The position numbers were made by a program, and so were the translations under genes. Positions 10,063 through 22,161 of a stretch of DNA of 64,000 bases are shown piece after piece (the stretch's first letter is position 1; the number at the start of each line of letters is the position of its first letter). The notes below the pieces were generated by a model. That model had not been told where the DNA came from and did no database searches. It worked only from the letters and a program-made list of their open reading frames with translations. Source of the stretch: Gymnogyps californianus (lineage: Eukaryota > Chordata > Aves > Accipitriformes > Cathartidae); contig NC_059478.1 in the NCBI RefSeq assembly GCF_018139145.2, positions 36,373,001 through 36,437,000 of the forward strand. The letters run 5' to 3'.

Positions 10063-12954
10063 TTTCAGACGGCAAAACCATTAGCCCCAGAAGAGATCTG
10101 CGAGTGCCTCTCCACAGCCTTGGGCCATCCCCAGCCGTGCCTGGGGCTGCAGTGCCGCTCCATGGGGCAGCCCCGGGCCGGGCAGTGGGTGTCCCCGTGA
10201 GGCCACTGCCGCCGGGACGGACACCCAGGGAGCAGTCCCCGCACTGCCTGCGAGAAACTTCTCAGCTTTTCTGGTCTAGGTCTGGAAATGGTTTGTAACC
10301 GTCTGTTTTACAACAATTCTTAAACCGGGAAATGCCACGTGGCTTTCTGAAACGAGAACTGACGTACAAAGAGGTCAAGCCCGGTTCCTGCGAGTCATCC
10401 TGGAGAAAACGCCGGCACTCGCCTTGCGGGAAGAGTAAAACTGGAGTCAGGTCAGTGAAATGTGGTTGCTGGAATGTGTGGTGAAGAGGAAGATGGAGCT
10501 GAACGTGGTGATTCAGAATCAATGAACACTGGAGCACATCCTTAGAAAAATAATCCCCACTGTTCAAAGAGCTCTGGCTCTGCACTGCGTCCTTCTGAGT
10601 TTCAGTATCCCAGTCACCACGGGCACACGGCAGGGTTATGAGGAGACCCTGGCTGGGTGGTGTCCTCCAACGCCTCCCCCGTGCTCCCAGGAGGTCCTGG
10701 ACACAGCCCCCACGGTGCTGAGACCATAGGCACCAAGGGGGAGCCCAGCCCCAGCAGTGCCCAGCCCGGCATGGCCCGCACCGGGTGAGATGCGGGTAAG
10801 AAGCACCTCCAGCAGCTCTGCCAGCCAGGGCTGGCACAGCACCGCAAGCAGAGCCGAGCTCTCGCCCAACACCGGTGGCTGCACCCATCCTACCCTCCCA
10901 CGCGCGAGCAGGACGGACCGCACCTGGGTGCTGAAGAAGGCAAGCCCAGCGCTGAGCTTTCCCAGCCGGCACCATCAGCGACGCCAGCCAGGAGCGCTGA
11001 TGTGAGCTCAGCAAGTTTATTTTTTTGTTGGATCTTTCCCTTACATTATGGTGTATTTCATTCTGTCACACTGAAGCGGTTATAAGCACTGGTCTGCCTT
11101 TGCAGGTAGGCCTGTTCTTTTCCAAAGACCGTTTTCCCAGGATAGTGTAAGAGGGAAAAAGTTTTCGGTCAGGAAGCTGGATGGGACTGTAACGATGTTC
11201 AACGATGACTCTCTATTGACATGTTTTCCTGTTGAGCCGAAGACTGGCAGGTCGGTGTGAACACAGTGCCCGGGATGGTACCCACTCTCTCAAACACCCT
11301 TTTTCTGCAACCCGCACATGACAAACTCACACGTCAAATGCAATAGATGGGACCAGTCTCTCCTCTCTCACTCCACTGAGAAATGGGCAAAACGTTGTTA
11401 ACGCACATGACAAAAGCTGGTGTGAAAGGACATCGGATCCGTACCTTGTAGGAGAGGGGCGATGCTGGGAGCACGGAACAAGGGCACAGTTCCTCCTCCC
11501 TCGGTCCTGCCGCAGACCTGCGGCATCAGAGGGGGTGCTGAGTGACCAATAACGAAGTACACTCAGCAGACGAGATGTAGATGACTTCTTGAACGATTCA
11601 TAGAATTTATCTGCAATGCCTCCATTACCATTACTGTCAGGTGAATAACTCAAAATGCACCACCTAATTGTTATACGTGTCATTTTGTTTGACAGCTTTC
11701 CTAATTTGATACTCACGAGAAAACTAATACCCTGTATTGTCCCCTTTGCCTAATTAGCAGACAAAAGGCCGTTCATCACACGGTGACGCGCGGTGTGTGA
11801 TGAGGTCGAGGTAATCCATCACTGCTCGCGCTCCTCAGCAGGGACTTCCACCCCCGCGGACAGACTCACCGGGCGGCTGGCGTGGGCTGCGGCGGCAGAG
11901 GCGAAGCTCCCGGGAGGGTGCTGGCTGCTGGTGCTCGTGGGGGTGGTGAAGACCGACTTAGGCTTGCAAGGGCACGGTGGGCACGGGCCAGGGCTCCTCT
12001 GCTCTTGGCTACGCCATGCTACCGAGGCGGCCGGACGGCTCCCTGTGGGGCACCTCCAGCTTTGGCTCTCACCACGGTGCATCCCCAAGCCGCCGTGCAA
12101 TCACCTGCCCTTGCCAGCCTGCCATTTACGGACACATCTGCAATACATGGCCAGCACTCACTGCTTTTTAGCTTTTTCTCTTCAATCTTGCGTAAAGCAT
12201 ACTGTTAATTTCAGTATATTTTCCCAGATTGCACTATCTAACCATTGTTGATATAACCATGAAATTAAATCTAACCTTCGGGGTAATGTTTACCATTTCC
12301 ATTAGTAATGATCATTAATCCATAGGTTTGGGGTTGAGCATTTTTAATCATCAGAGGAAAGATAACTTTTTATTGCAACAGGAAGCGACCTGTGAAAATA
12401 AAAACAATATGACAGCCAAAATATAAAAGGATAATTTTGTGACAGCATTGGAAACTCATCTGTTGGGCCAGATCCCAGTTTAATGTAAATAATAACCATT
12501 GTGGTAGTGCCTAGGTGCCGGTTTTGGTCAGGACTCGGGGTGCTAAGCGATGTATTGACGTACAGCACATGGGGTACGAGGCGGACCCTGTCCCAGCACC
12601 CCCACGATGTGCTTGGTGCGGCTGGAGAGGAGCACAGCGGCTCGCCCCTGCACCGCCACCGCCTTCACCTCCCTCACACAGGGGAATTTTCCTTTTCTTT
12701 TGAAACCTCAGAAGTTTGACGGGGAAGAAACGCAGCTCTTCGCTCAGCTGTAGCCATGGGATGAGCAAGACGAGGACCTCTGCCTAGAGCTGCAGTTAGC
12801 AAAGCTCTGCTGGTGTCCTCTAGCAAAGAGCTGGCTTGTGGCTAGACCTGCAAGCGAGATGCTGTGCTAACTGCAAAAGATGGTGAAAAATTAATCAAAT
12901 TAGATGAATCTGTTATTTTTAATAAAGGAATAAAAAACACATATTCTTTCATTA
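10063..12954. other. Non-coding stretch with the longest open frame
   Basis: GC-rich patches at 10,100-10,250, 10,620-11,000, 11,460-11,540, 11,830-12,110 and 12,510-12,690 lie in AT-rich DNA. The longest open frame of the window, 250 codons on the minus strand (10,262-11,014), runs through the second patch. It shows no domain, repeat or known family, and shorter open frames overlap it on both strands. TAATGATCATTA, a perfect 12-bp palindrome, lies at 12,306-12,317. A stem of TCATCACAC and GTGTGATGA with a 13-base GC-rich loop lies at 11,773-11,803. Confidence 0.5.
11870..12100 (-). promoter_or_regulatory. CpG-dense patch with minus-strand splice donor
   Basis: The patch has roughly 24 CpG in 275 bp. 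On the minus strand it ends at CGCCCG followed by GTGAGTCTG, a good splice donor, with the donor GT at 11,869-11,868. One minus frame is open across the whole patch, Ala/Ser/Pro-rich near the donor. This is the arrangement of a CpG-island first exon, but the peptide is low-complexity and unrecognised. A chance donor in a GC-rich block is equally plausible. Confidence 0.2.
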
Positions 12955-13830
12955 AATTCATACCCAGAAGGGACCATTAGGACAATCTAATGTGATCTCC
13001 TGCACTTCATCTACTAATTTCTTCATAACACATGACTGCTTGTTCCAGCTTCAGCACCGCTTCCAAATAATCCCCCGGTTTTCATTTGGAGGATCTTTAC
13101 AGTGTGCAGTCCCCGGGTCCCCGGGTTAGCTCTTCTGGCTGCTAATTGCTTTTGGTAATCAGAATATTCTTGTTCCTGGTATGAGTTTGCTGCTTTTGGT
13201 TTTTAGCCATTGCAGCCGACGGCGCCCATGCCCAGAGGCTCCATGCGCCCCGTCTCCGCAGGGCACCTGCGGACGGCAACGGTGCTGTCAGACATCCCTG
13301 GCAGACCTCCCTCGGGGGTCTCATAACGGGGGGACGTTACAGGTCCCGCCTCATCTGGCACCTCTCTCCAAACCATTTGGCACCAACGTGCCCCACAGAG
13401 GAGCCCGGCTGCGTTCCCTCTCTCGCCACGGGGACAGGCAGGGCTGCCTCACTGTTCCTGCCTGATACCATCCTGCCGGTATTTCCACCGGTCTTGCTCA
13501 ACCTCTCAGCTACTTCAGCAATGGGGGTTCATACCAGAAAAACTACATCCACCGCCTGCCCTTCATCCGTGAGGCGGGTGACCTTGCTGTAGAAGGGTAT
13601 CAAATTAGTTAGACACGACTTTCCCCTTGTGAGCCCATGTTGACTGTGCCCGCTGATTGCGTTGTCCCTTAAACGTCTTTCAGTAGCACCCAGTAGGATC
13701 TTCTCCACAGTTTTTCCAGGTGCTGAGGTTAGACTAACAGGTCTGTAATTTCCTGGGTCTTCCTCATGCCCTTCTTGTAAATTCTCACTCCTGCTGCATT
13801 CCTGGACATTGCCTCCTTCCTACCAGAACA
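12955..13830 (-). mobile_element. CR1 LINE remnant, internally decayed
   Basis: Both ends fit one CR1 copy on the minus strand. At 12,957-13,015 the complement reads like a CR1 3' end (ATTAGATTGTCCTAATGG, then TCCCTTCTGGG). At 13,543-13,795 the minus strand encodes the start of a CR1 reverse transcriptase. A complete copy would need much more sequence between these points, so several hundred bases of the polymerase and 3' region are missing or decayed beyond recognition (13,020-13,540 is mostly unrecognisable). CR1 is the dominant LINE family of birds and is also abundant in turtles and crocodilians. The copy has an in-frame stop and is dead. Confidence 0.85.
13543..13795 (-). pseudogene. CR1 reverse-transcriptase fragment
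   Basis: The minus strand carries about 80 codons of the N-terminal part of the CR1 reverse transcriptase in one frame. Visible landmarks in order are EEDPGNYRPVSLTS (finger region), PGKTVEKILL, GHSQHG, KSCLTNL, FYSKVT and a degraded VDVVFL just before the first catalytic aspartate motif. A stop codon follows VVFLV, so the catalytic YxDD region is not reached. The intact enzyme copies the LINE RNA at the target site; this fragment can have no such activity. Confidence 0.88.
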
Positions 13831-16658
13831 TTCCTCATCTTTTCCACACTTACGCCCCGGATTGGGCTCCACCGAGTGGGATGTCCACGTGAGCCCCCCC
13901 AGCACGGCTAATCCACGTGGCTGAGCTATTGCCACCCAGACTATTACCACTCACTGATGTATGTCCTCTGCAACGCAGTATTGTGTTAAGGAGAGATCCC
14001 TATGGCAACTTGCTAGAAACACACCAAAGAATGATGGCTTCCTGGTTTTGATTACATTTTTAGATCGTTTAACTGCTTTTAATCTATTTAATTTCTGAGG
14101 CATTACTGGGTATAAGGCAATTTTTCAAAGTGCCTGGGGCAGTAAATCAAATTATTTTAGGAAACCTGTTTTGTGACAGTTACCTTCAGTCAGCAAAGTT
14201 ATCATCTCCCATGGCAATTTTCTTTAAGACTTATGCTTCATAAAACCACTTTGCTTGGCATTAATTGCACTATAGAACTAAAGAATTCGTTAGTGAAGAC
14301 ATCTCACGTGAGTTTTTCCATTATTATTTCTGGGCCTGACAACTGGTCATTGGTTACCAGAACTTTTATATTTACCCTTTTTAAGCACAGATACTAATAT
14401 AATTTCTCATCCTTAGGAATCGACCCATTGTTCCGGGGTTTGTTAAAAATTATTATTAATGGCTCAGGGTATTCAACTAAGTTAATTTAATTCTCCTATG
14501 TACAAGCTATCCGATCATGTCAATGCGAGTGTTTCTAAAGCATTACTGTCCCTAAGTAGGTAAGACAGGATTTTGATTGTTACTGAGACGTGTAGATAAT
14601 TTCTTTCCCTTGTTCTTAATTTTATCAACCAGCATCTTCAGCATCTTTAGCTCTCACGCTCTTCCGCACTCCCTAAGGACCCATTCACACTCGTTGCTGT
14701 CCGTACCCCCATTGCTGTTTCTGTTGTGCACAAGGGCAGCATTTGAAGCCCTTTCCTCCTCGTTTCTCATGTCTGCAAGGCACGCAGTGCCAAGTGCCCC
14801 TCCTGTCTTGCACTCTGTTGCCACTCTCTCCTCTTTTTCCCAAATCTTTCCCAGATTCAATAAGAAAGAAGCCATGGGTTTTTTCAGTGTGATTGCTAAA
14901 GCTTTCTTGTTATTTTCCAAGAGTATAGCATTGTCGTCTGTGTACCGAGGATCTTTCTCTTCTTATGTGTCTTGAAGCCTTAATTCTCTGTGTTCAGCTG
15001 TGTTGTGTCTCAGCCATGTCTGAGCATATGCACCGTGTTTACCCCCGCCGCATCTTTGCTTTTCCCTGCAGGAGATAGGATGGAACAGCACCACGATGTA
15101 CCTCGTTGTCAATACGTTTCGCTAGAAAGGTGATTAAGTATATCAGTAGTTAATATCTCAGAAAGCAAACAAAAACTCAGAAGAAAGAAAAACAATTTTC
15201 TCTGGAAAACAATATGAATTTCTCATTAAAAGCTGCACTCAGGCTGCCCGCTGAGTGCTACAAAGTTAGCTGGAAAACGCCCAGTTGCCGCCTGTGAATC
15301 TCTTCTGTCTCCTTTGACATCTTCAACTTAAAATCCTCTTTATTCTTTTCCAGCAGTTTTTCTTCAGCATCACCTTTTCTGGCAGCCGGACCAGAGACCA
15401 GGTAGCAAGTTGGAAACTTCCCAGATGCAAGTCCCATCGATCCCGCTTTGCCAGACTCTCAGGTGGAGACCGCAGCGTAACCCGGACCAAGATCCTGGGC
15501 AATCCCACGCCCCACCACGATGCTCTCCGTGGGGGCTTGCGTGGTTTGAGTCACGCCTCACTTACCATGCAGTCATTGCAAAGCAACTTATTGATGGATT
15601 AAGCTGGCAAAATGGACAAGGAAAAAGAGAGGTCCCGGCGCTGACTCGTCACTTCCCATGGCAGGCACATTTGCTCCAGCCGAGCAGCACGACAGCTCCC
15701 CGTGCAGAGAAGGGGGGAGCGGAGAGGAAAATCATAGGGGATTTATGTGCCCAGCAGTGCACAACCTACCAACTAATGCCCTATGCTCTAAATATAACAT
15801 TAAGGGTTATGTTGCATACTCATAATCAGGAAATTCAGAAATTCCCATGGCTATTTTGGCTTGATTTTCTAGGTATCAGCTGATCCACAGAGAAGTATTT
15901 GCCTACTTAGTACAAACATACTCTGTGACTAAACTGCACTGACAGCAGACTGAAATATTAGCAACAGTATCATGCAAATGTCCTTTATCTTTTGCTATAA
16001 ATTCAGAATACTTTAAATTATTCATTAAAGTCCATAAAATCTCTAGAAAAATTAGGTGTTGTTATTGTTGAAAGAAACCAATGTGATTTTGTGAAGAAAA
16101 CATGTGAAAAGGGCGGTCGGAGAGACAGCTGATGACAGAGGTGTCTACACTAACTGATCCTGATTAAATTTGGCCCTGAGAGAGTGAATGAATTCAGCCC
16201 TGAACCTCACAGCAACACTCGGAGGGTGCAGGCTGAGGTGGATCAAAAGCCAAAGCAAATCTTGTCACAAGCCCCTGTGAAGTGAAACCAATGAGTTTTA
16301 CACAGCTCTACTTAAGGGCTTTTATGTGTGTAAAATCTCAGCCATAACATGGCACTGATGTCTTTTTCTTCTTCATTTAGCTTTCATGGTTCTCTTTTAA
16401 AAATATACACTGAAATAAGAGCAAAAACATGCACGAGCAATGGTAAAATATGGAATAGGAGGCCAGAAATCACACAAGTATAAATAATGAGTCAGTATTT
16501 CCTTCTGCACCAGTGGAGGACCCAAAGAAGAAGTTTCTGCTGGTCCCTCCCTGCCGCCCCGGCCGGGTCTCTGGCTCTGCCTTTCCCCGGTGTCGGGCTG
16601 ACGAATTTGGAGAAGGAGGTAGAACTCTGACAGATTTTCAGGCTTTAAGATTAAATGC
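13831..16658. other. Non-coding stretch, nothing recognised
   Basis: Mainly AT-rich DNA. Two TCCACGTG E-boxes lie 28 bp apart at 13,886-13,919, just upstream (minus sense) of the CR1 remnant. Open frames of 132 codons (14,577-14,975) and 157 codons (15,410-15,883) have no recognisable domain. AT-rich DNA between 15,890 and 16,480 contains octamer-like ATGCAAAT at about 15,973. I see no repeat family or exon. Confidence 0.5.
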
Positions 16659-16725
16659 TTGAAAATACAGCAAATAAAATATATTTGAAGAAATACAGCA
16701 AATAAAATAAACTTGAAGAAACATG
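16659..16725. repeat. 2.5 tandem copies of a 26-28-bp AT-rich unit
   Basis: The unit, approximately TTGAAAATACAGCAAATAAA followed by ATATAT, is repeated at 16,685-16,712 with small differences, and a third partial copy begins at 16,713. Each full copy contains AATAAA on the plus strand. It is a local tandem duplication. Confidence 0.85.
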
Positions 16726-19495
16726 ACCACTTCCCCATGCATTAATATTAATACTGGAGTACAGAAACTTCAGATGAAAGATCCTCCTCAAGACTTAAAG
16801 CACAAAGCTATTACAGCTCCGCAGCCGCTCAGGAGAGACCAAAGCTGGTGTAAACAGCCCCACTGTAAAAAGCAACTACCTCGGCTGGCAAAGCCAGCTT
16901 GCACGTTATATAAAACCTTTTTTTTCCTGATTTTGTTTTAATCTATTTCTTATTCCACGAGGAACACCTGAAAACAGTTACAAGAATTTACTCACAGCTA
17001 AGAAACTGTGCATATGTTGTAAGAGTGTTCAACCCTCCCCTGTTTGAAGTTCAATGGCCAACACGGTGGGTCTGTGTGGGTGCAGCGAGATGGTGGAAAC
17101 GAGAAACGGAGCTGATCCACTCAGGTCCCATTGCCTCTACCAAAGGCTTTTATGGTTTGCTGCAGCCCAGCTACCTCTTTATTCTATATCATATATATTT
17201 TAGCTCTGGCTGGCAAAGAGGCAGCTGAAGTGGTGTTTTGATTGAAAAGTTCTTGATTAACCACTCTGGCGGTAATGAATGCAAATTTCTGTGCTGCCAA
17301 AGCATTATACCTGACGGTGCGGACTGTGTGGTTCTGTAGTGTTTCATCAACAGCAGACAAGGTACTGATTTGGTCAACGTTTTAATCTCACTATTAATTT
17401 AATCTAACCTAATAGTTTACTTTCCAAAAGATAGCTTTTCGTTAGGACGTCTGTTACATGCAAGATGCTCTGCTTTTCTTCCCCTGAACCGAAAATGAAG
17501 CAGTGACTAAGCTACAGCCACCAGGCTGCAGGGCTGTACAGAGCTCAGCGTTTGCCAGAAAACGGGAGGACAGAGTTCGGAAGGTGAGGACCGATCCTCC
17601 AGCCCTTGGTCCCTGCGGGCAGCGCCGGTGGGTACCCGTCAGTCTGGCCGCCTTCGCCTGCAAGTCCCCCAAGTGCTGCTTGGAGCAAGGCGTTCAGGCT
17701 TACCCTTCTTCCCATTGTCCCTCTCCCTTCCAAAATTAGTGACAGATTGCGAATGCTTTGGTTTAGTCTGCTCGAAATGCAGTGTTATAAACTGAAAGAT
17801 AACGGCAAAAGCACAGATTTCATTAGCTTCCGCGCAGACTTTGCGAAGGGAGAGGGCACCACCTGTAAAACTCGTTCCCGGCTGTCTGTAGGTCTCTTCT
17901 CCCTCTCCCAGGCAGGGACACCACTGTGCCCCGCTGATGTTGGTCTTCATCTCACCTGAAGGCAGGAGCAGCCCTGGATCCTCCAGGGACGGCAGAGCCC
18001 CGTGGCCGTGCCCAGCTCAGCGGCGAGTGCAGGGACCCCGACCAAGGCACTGACGTCCCTGCAGCAGGCACCCCGTGGGGAGAAGGTGCCTGACCTGCTC
18101 ACCTCAGCCCAAAACGTTCAGGAATGCCAGCACAGAGCTGCAAATGAGGTCGGAAATCACTCAGGGGTGCTGAGACCGAAGGAGGTACAGGCAGGAGGTG
18201 CCCGAGAGGCACAGACACATCCAATTCACTGGCCCGACAGCCGGCGCGGTGGTTTTACCTCCGCAGCTCCCTAAAACCCGTCCACAGTCACAGAACTTTT
18301 GCTAAAACATCGATATCGGTCCGCTAACGCACATCAAATAAATATGATATCAAACATATCGAATTCAGATATGTTTGTACCATCAGATGGATAACCTGGT
18401 GATGTTTGGGTTTGGCTTTAAAAGCCAAATTACATACTCTGCATTTCCCTTGGCAACTGAGGAGCAGGCAGAGAACCTCCTTTTAAATTTAACAATTCTA
18501 AATGTGTTGACATACATCAAATCCAGATCTGGGGTAGGTTTAAGTGACACATGTCATCTGACTGGAGGGTTTATGTGTTTGCCAGTGCGAACACAAAAAG
18601 GCTCAGTGTGTCTGGGGAGAAACAGAAATAAGATCTGCGACAACAAAATTTGCTTGCAGATAATTAATCACATTTGTAAATCAGTAAGGCCATATTTGCA
18701 TCCCTTTTGTTTCTTCTTCTTATGATCTACAGGTCAACTCTTGCTGTGAAAGTATTAACAGCAAGCAGATTTCCCAGTCACACACCCAAGTACTCACTGA
18801 AGATGTATTTGCAGTTCTCAGACAGACGTATTTATACTAGAAGGGCTCCCGAGCCCATGCAGCGAGGGCTCCCGTTGAGCTAAGCAGGGGACAAGGTTCA
18901 CCCACGAGGGTCAAGCTGCAGAGTCAGAGCCATAAATAACCAGAGCAAGCTGCCTTCTGCTCTGGAGAAGGAACCAGACTCTTCGAACAGATAATTAGGA
19001 GTTGAATGAAACCTTCATATATACCTAAATGTTTGTCTGTGTTTTTCCAACTAGGACATTACATTTTCCCGGCAACGCTTACCTTACTTGCTGTACCCAG
19101 AACATCATCGCTACGACTGTTGGCAAAGTACAGGGCAGCAAACGCTGGTCTGAAAGAATCGTGTGCACCAGAAATGTCCTGGGAATTAATGTGCCCAGCA
19201 TCCCAAGCACCCCTTACTGCCAACAGCGTGAGGATGATGCTATAGCTCTAGCGTATCTAGCTTGAGTTGTAAAATGTGTCCATGTATGTGAGGAAACCTG
19301 TCACTAAATTCTTGAAAGAAATTCTGAATCAGAGGGAGATGGGATTCTGCATCTTCTCTATGTAGGTTCTTTACATCAAGGATATAACCTCTTTCTTGGG
19401 TCCACCTAATGAACCCTAGACTCAAGAGCCAATATATATTTTCCGCAGCACTATTGATTGCAATTCTAGTATAATTCTTCCATATAGCTTTTTGT
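16726..19495. other. Non-coding stretch, nothing recognised
   Basis: AT-rich DNA with GC-rich patches at about 17,590-17,700 and 17,940-18,260. Open frames reach 117 codons (17,606-17,959) and 116 codons (18,375-18,725). The latter is an AT-rich hydrophilic/hydrophobic mix without a domain I know and begins inside an inverted repeat. No exon or mobile element is supported. Confidence 0.5.
18351..18377. other. Inverted repeat, 10-bp arms, 7-bp centre
   Basis: CAAACATATC and GATATGTTTG are perfect reverse complements around GAATTCA. Each arm carries a TGTTTG core resembling a forkhead site, so two such cores face each other. Binding is an inference from the motif only. Confidence 0.6.
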
Positions 19496-19517
19496 AAAAA
19501 AAAAAAAAAAAAAAAAA
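19496..19517 (+). repeat. Poly(A) run of 22
   Basis: Twenty-two uninterrupted A follow TTTTTGT. It may be the tail of an old plus-strand retro-insertion, but no body is recognisable upstream and no flanking target duplication is obvious. Confidence 0.85.
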
Positions 19518-19571
19518 GTGATTTAAGTGCCTATCATACCGAAAAATGACATTTTAGTTAAGTCTCTTCAG

Positions 19572-19622
19572 GACTCTTAAATGTGTTGCCACTATTAGAG
19601 AGAGGAAAGAATTACAGAACAG
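19572..19622 (+). other. Candidate small exon (51 bp)
   Basis: The segment follows a good acceptor (TTAAGTCTCTTCAG) and ends in CAG before the donor GTAAGA. One of three frames is open across all 51 bases. It sits about 55 bp after the poly(A) run. The length is short for an exon, the peptide is unrecognised, and pairs like this occur by chance, so this is tentative. Confidence 0.2.
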
Positions 19623-22161
19623 GTAAGAACACTTGGATCTAGTCATCTTGTGCATTACACAACGGTATTTTTCTCTCACTTACAAAACATCGAGAAAACG
19701 CTGGGATTCAATCACTCAGGAATGCCCGGATGCAGACACACAAATACACCCAGTTAACCTTGTTCCCAGCACATCTAATTGAGTTTCAAGAGGGAGCAGC
19801 CAACTGCCTTCATGCACAAATGAGGGACAAAGAGAAATAAACACTAAAAGAAGCTGCAGGATCAAGTATCAGCTATTTGCTCGTGCTATATAGAAGATCA
19901 TAGTCCATTTATTGCTCATACTAATGTAGATAATCGCATGTATGGATATATGCAAATTGAGGCATGCATAGTTTTTAACATTCATAACACTGAAACATTT
20001 TTTATAAACCTGTTGAGAGTACACTGAAGTTTCATTCTCTCCTTAATTGTTTGGAAACAGATTTGATACTTATTACACATTTTTCTGCACTTCTAATTGC
20101 GTAGAAGGCAATCTGCACCAATGGGTTTTGCATATATTTCACTGCATTTTCTGACATGAATGTTTATGCAATTGATTAACGACATGAATTTTCTTATGTG
20201 TGGTGCTTTTACGAGCATTTGCACATGGCTGCGTAATTCTCCCATTTCTAAAACTGCTGCAAGTGGCAGGTGGGAGCTGAGGAGGAGAAAGGCGGCCGGG
20301 GGGGCCTTTGGAGGAGAGGAGCTGATCCTGAGAAGCTCTCCAGAGCCAGCCCACAGGCCAGCAGGTCTCCGAGAAACAAGTTCCTACAGCAGATTCGGAG
20401 ACACTGAGGCCACCCGAGCAACTGCGTACTGGTTTAGGGTGTTCTAGGGCTGTACGGACAAGCCACTTGTGTGCCTCTGAGACCCACCACGCTTCGCCCC
20501 ACAGAGCCTTAGGGTCCAGCAGATTCCTGCCACTGTCTGCCTTCAGCAGGCCTGGGAACAGCATCTCACGTGGCTTCTGAGGCTTGCTCCGTGGACGAAG
20601 CTGTGTCAAATATCGCGATAGACATGGACGCATTTTTTGGCGGACCACAGGTAGCAGACCAGGAGGGGTGATGCCAGGTACTGCCGAGCTGGTCTGATGG
20701 GAGCGGGGCTCCCCGGGGAAGGGCTGTGCCAGCTCCCGTTGGGGCTCTCCTCCAGCATGGCACTGCCAGCCCCAACGCCTGCTCTAACTGGGGTGCTGCT
20801 GTCGAGGGGACACTGGGCTTCCAGCACTCCAGCCTTCGCAGCCGTGCGCTCAAACCTCCCCATTTCCCACCTCCTCAAAGTGTCCAACGCCACTGCTGTT
20901 CTCTGGCTTCGTGATCGTAACAGGCGCAACCGGCCCAACGCAGCACGTCAGCCCCCAGGGAAACTGCAGACAGCTCTCCTGCTCATCTGGGACAGAGTGC
21001 CAGCGTTTGCTGCAGCAGCAAAAAGCATTCTTAAATTCTAGTATTTAGGTTTATTCAAACTGAAAGCAAGTTGGAAATTTGAAAACAATCTGAATTTGAC
21101 CCTGGAGTTCCCAGGATTTGCATTAAAATCCTCTCCCCACCTCGCCCTCGAAACTGGATTCCCAGGCTGCTCAGAGCACATAACTGTAATTTAGCATGGC
21201 AGCACATTTTTCAACTCATTTTTGTGTTGCTTGTTTTGCAGAAATGTGTTTCTGCTGATTTCAGTCCACAAGCCAAACTTTGGCAAGATCATTCTTACAT
21301 TTCTTTCACATCTCCACTTATCTGAAGTAAATAATTCTGACTTGTTTAATTCTTAATCTAGTGTTTTATAAGAGAACCCATTTGACCTCATCAAATTTTG
21401 AGTCTAAGAATGACTGGGAAGTTTAAAGTTATTGGAAATTCTCCTTCCTACTCTACGTGACTTTCAGTCAGTAAGAACAGTGAGTAAGATGTTAAGACAT
21501 CCTGATTCGTGCTGAGATTTAATTCCCCTCTTGTGCTTTCCACGGGAAAGAAGACTTGCACAGACACAAAAGGTCAACCGAAGAGCCGTAACCTGCAGAA
21601 ACTTAACTCCAGTTTCCAGAAAAACACTGAAATAAACAACTGAACCAACTGTAAATCCTCGCAAGGAAACAAAGGGAAAATAAAAAGTCAACATCGATTT
21701 GTCAAGAGCACCTCATGTAGATTCACTCTAATACTTTTCCAAGCCACAGTGGTGGACCTCATGGTGAGGAGTAGCTGTGTCTTGAGCAAGGTTTCTCCTA
21801 ACTGAGCAAGGCAAACTCCGCCCAGATGAAGCCATTGCACCGGAGATGGGAAAGACCTTGGAAACCTGTCTTGGAGAATAACGATCATTATCCAAACAGA
21901 AGAAGGGACGGGGCAGAGCTTTGCAGCCGTGCATCCTTCATCGGTTTCATTAATGTTTTTGTTTAAAATCTGCAAACTATGGGCTAGTAGATTGTGGAAT
22001 TGCAAAGCTAGTATGCTAGGAGCTACTAACAGGGGCCAGGTGACCCACACAAATTTCAGAAATGGCAAAAAATACATTTCACTAGGAACAAATTATAACA
22101 TGAAACACTCACAGAGCAAACAAAACAGCATAGCCTGAAAGACAGCGGGGCACCCACTTAC
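19623..22161. other. Non-coding stretch, nothing recognised
   Basis: AT-rich DNA up to 20,260, then a GC-rich patch at 20,270-20,990 carrying overlapping open frames of up to 169 codons (20,139-20,648, minus) with no recognisable domain. A 129-codon minus frame at 21,688-22,077 begins with a hydrophobic stretch but has no start context or homologue I can name. No repeat family identified. Confidence 0.5.

Noticed and set aside
18790..18840. Minus-strand TATAAATAC followed by a GTGAGT donor
   Set aside because: The spacing would leave a first exon of only about 10 nt, too short to be credible.
20139..20648. 169-codon minus-strand frame
   Set aside because: Composition-driven, overlapped by plus-strand frames, no domain seen.
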